Assembly: GCA_016125355.1 (NCBI GenBank)
Contig: WGLX01000038.1
Location: 1-64,000 of the forward strand
Origin: Actinomycetales bacterium
Lineage (GTDB): Bacteria; Actinomycetota; Actinomycetes; S36-B12
Direction of reading: 5' to 3'
DNA: 64,000 nucleotides
Shown: one piece after another, positions 62,175-64,000 of the stretch
Position numbering within the stretch: the stretch's first letter is position 1
Layout of the letters: every line of letters starts with the position of its first letter
The notes under the pieces: generated by a model
The model's database searches: none
What the model was told of the DNA's origin: nothing
The model's input: only the letters and a program-made list of their open reading frames with translations
Program-made: the position numbers and the translations under genes

Positions 62175-63371
62175 ATGAACGGACCCGACATCGTCCTCTA
62201 CGGAGCGACCTGGTGCCCGGACTGCCGGCGCAGCAAGTCCTTCCTGGGCGATCAGCGGATTCCCTACCGCTACATCGACCTTGAGGCGCACCCGGAGGAG
62301 GTCGAAACGGTGCTCGCCCTCAACGGGGGCAAGCAGATCATCCCGACGATCGTCTTCCCTGATGGATCGCACGTGTCCGAGCCGTCCAATGAGGAGTTGG
62401 CGCAGCGCCTCGGCCTGACGCGCGCGGCCGCTGGCAGCACCTACGACGTCGTCATCGTCGGTGGCGGTCCGACGGGCCTGACGGCTGCCATCTACGCGGC
62501 ACGCGAGGACCTGCGCACCCTGGTCGTGGAGCGCTCGGCCCTGGGCGGGCAGGCGGGCGTCACCGAGCGGCTGGACAACTACCCCGGCTTCCCGGACGGG
62601 ATCGGAGGCGCCGAGCTCGCCGATCGCTTCGCCCAGCAGGCCGCGCGGTACGGAGTGGAGTTGCTGTCGGCTGTCTCGGTCTCGTCCATCGATCCCTCCG
62701 AGGGTCGCAGGCGGATCACGCTGTCGACGGGCCAGGAGGTGGTCGCTGGCGCGGTACTCATCGCGGCCGGATCCACGTACCGGCGCACGGGGGCACCGGG
62801 CGAGGCCGACCTCATCGGCTCGGGCGTGCACTTCTGCGCGACGTGCGACGGTCCGTTCTACAAGGGGGTCGGTGAGCTCGTCGTGCTCGGCGCGGGCAAC
62901 TCCGGACTCGAGGAGGGACTGTTCCTCACCAAGTTCGCTGACCACGTCACGGTCATCGACAGGTCCGACGCAGTGGCCGGCTCGAGGATCCTCCTGGACA
63001 AGGTCACTGCCCATCCACAGATGTCGCTGCTGATGCGCACGAGTGTGCTGGAGTTCCTGCCCGGCGACAACGGCAAGCTGGCGGGTCTTCGGCTCGCCGG
63101 TGCCGATGGTGTCGAGTCCGTGCACGCAGCGGCCGGCGCGTTCGTCTTCATCGGCCTCAAGCCGAACACGGACTGGCTCGGGGGACTGGTCGAACTGGAC
63201 GAGCGAGGATTCATCGTCACCGACCGGACGATGGCCACGTCGGTGCCCGGAATCTTCGCCGCGGGAGACATCCGGGCGGGCTCGACCAAGCAGCTCGCCG
63301 CAGCGGTGGGGGAAGGAGCGGCGGCGGCCCTGCAGATCCGATTCCACCTGCAGCACCTTGTCGATGCATGA
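62175..63371 (+). CDS. Glutaredoxin-thioredoxin reductase fusion
   Basis: The 398-residue protein joins an N-terminal glutaredoxin domain (about residues 1-78, active site GATWCPDCRRSKSF and cis-Pro in IIPTIVFPDG) to a thioredoxin reductase domain with FAD site VVIVGGGPTGLTAAIYAARE near 93, redox pair HFCATCDGPF near 227, NADPH site VVLGAGNSGLEEG, and IFAAGDIRAG. The fusion would pass electrons from NADPH to its own glutaredoxin module. ATG 62175 lies 14 nt after the AhpD-like gene, its likely partner. Confidence 0.92.
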   Translation: MNGPDIVLYGATWCPDCRRSKSFLGDQRIPYRYIDLEAHPEEVETVLALNGGKQIIPTIVFPDGSHVSEPSNEELAQRLGLTRAAAGSTYDVVIVGGGPTGLTAAIYAAREDLRTLVVERSALGGQAGVTERLDNYPGFPDGIGGAELADRFAQQAARYGVELLSAVSVSSIDPSEGRRRITLSTGQEVVAGAVLIAAGSTYRRTGAPGEADLIGSGVHFCATCDGPFYKGVGELVVLGAGNSGLEEGLFLTKFADHVTVIDRSDAVAGSRILLDKVTAHPQMSLLMRTSVLEFLPGDNGKLAGLRLAGADGVESVHAAAGAFVFIGLKPNTDWLGGLVELDERGFIVTDRTMATSVPGIFAAGDIRAGSTKQLAAAVGEGAAAALQIRFHLQHLVDA

Positions 63372-63423
63372 GATCTTCGCTTGACCCACTCGCTGCCTGC
63401 AGCCCGCAAGGAGAGGTCGAGTG

Positions 63424-63924
63424 ATGCACGTGCATCGACTCCACATCGGCTCGGATCACGCTGGCTTCCACGTGAAGACAGCGCTCATCGTGCACTTCCG
63501 CGAACAGGGCATCGAGGTCGCTGATCACGGAGCCTTCGAGTATCACGAGGACGATGTCTACCCGGCCTACTGCATTGCGGTTGGCACCGCGGTGGTACAC
63601 GACACCGGCAGCCTCGGGATCGTCATCGGCGGCTCGGGCAATGGCGAGCAGATAGCCGCCAACAAGGCCGATGGAGTTCGCGCTGCGCTGTGCTGGTCAC
63701 CGGTGATCGCCCTGCTTGCTCGGGAGCACAACGATGCCAACGTGATGGCGATCGGAGCCCGCATGCATCAACTATCAGACGTGATCGCCATCGCCGATAC
63801 CTTCGTCTCGGCGGACTTCAGTCACGGCCCGAGGCACACCCGACGAATGAAGCAGATCGCTGACTACGAGTTGCGCCGCGATGACTATCCACCTCCCAAT
63901 CCACATAAGCCGCAGTGGGACTAG
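63424..63924 (+). CDS. rpiB: Ribose-5-phosphate isomerase B
   Basis: The 166-residue sugar-phosphate isomerase of the LacAB/RpiB family interconverts ribose-5-phosphate and ribulose-5-phosphate. Motifs are HIGSDHAGFHVKTAL near residue 4, IVIGGSGNGEQIAANK with the anion-hole glycines, and LAREHNDANVMAIGARM. The actinobacterial GGSGNG form (no active-site Cys there) is present. ATG 63424 is preferred over GTG 63421. AAGGAGAGG is upstream. It ends the operon from site 9, which links pentose-phosphate flux, and so NADPH supply, to thiol stress. The last 76 nt of the window show no feature. Confidence 0.92.
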   Translation: MHVHRLHIGSDHAGFHVKTALIVHFREQGIEVADHGAFEYHEDDVYPAYCIAVGTAVVHDTGSLGIVIGGSGNGEQIAANKADGVRAALCWSPVIALLAREHNDANVMAIGARMHQLSDVIAIADTFVSADFSHGPRHTRRMKQIADYELRRDDYPPPNPHKPQWD

Positions 63925-64000
63925 CACGTCGGATTCTGCTGCGTGCCGTTGCGTTTACGCAGTCGCGTTGTCACGCGATTTCTGGAACAGATGATGGCCT

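Overview
This 64-kb window is high-GC DNA from a member of the Actinomycetota. The evidence is a truncated haemoglobin O, an actinobacterial-type PepN, DUF5130 and DUF3159 proteins, mycoredoxin-type thiol proteins, abundant GTG starts and many leaderless promoters. Gene order in the left part (SSB, EttA, thioesterase, alpha-glucosidase, glbO, pepN, DsbA-like, nei) resembles the Mycobacterium tuberculosis Rv2464c-Rv2478c neighbourhood as I remember it. The genus cannot be fixed by eye.

Positions 1-35.8 kb look like ordinary chromosome. They hold a tRNA-Arg, an MFS transporter, SSB, EttA and a thioesterase. Next come an M20/GCS2 pair, a four-gene operon (prolyl oligopeptidase, MscS, globin O, alpha-glucosidase), and an amidase with 4-alpha-glucanotransferase. 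PepN, a mycothiol-reductase-like DsbA protein, a Nei glycosylase, a molybdopterin oxidoreductase with cytochrome b, several methyltransferases and a diguanylate cyclase follow. At least ten genes here have a TAnnnT-type -10 box 6-8 nt before the start codon, and two divergent pairs have promoters that overlap or nearly touch.

At 35.9 kb a 41-nt fragment of the 3' end of a tRNA-Gly gene is followed by a tyrosine recombinase. The orientation of the fragment implies that everything to its right, through the window edge, belongs to an integrated element whose other end is not in view.

Positions 36-64 kb form a dense redox island. A sigma factor of the SigR/SigH type and its zinc anti-sigma factor sit at 45.4-46.2 kb, and a second anti-sigma factor with identically spaced ligands sits at 42 kb. 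Nine 31-bp sites, one of them readable in both directions (ten promoters), fit GGGAAN-N17-GGGTTNNC with the same 17-nt spacer every time. They lie before a mycoredoxin, the second anti-sigma factor with a disulfide reductase and nitroreductase, a methyltransferase with a sortase, TlpA with CcdA, a radical SAM protein, a YnjBCD-like ABC transporter, a TVP38/CDP-alcohol transferase/glucosidase operon, an EgtB-EgtD-disulfide reductase operon, DUF427 with LspA, and an AhpD-like protein with a glutaredoxin-thioredoxin reductase fusion and RpiB. Four of these promoters place the start codon exactly 5 nt after the -10 octet. I read this as a self-contained thiol-stress regulon carried on a mobile element. 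That is the most interesting feature of the window.

Apparent defects are an in-frame amber codon in the sortase gene, a +1 frameshift in a SnoaL-like gene, and a beta-lactamase-fold protein that lacks its catalytic Ser and Lys.
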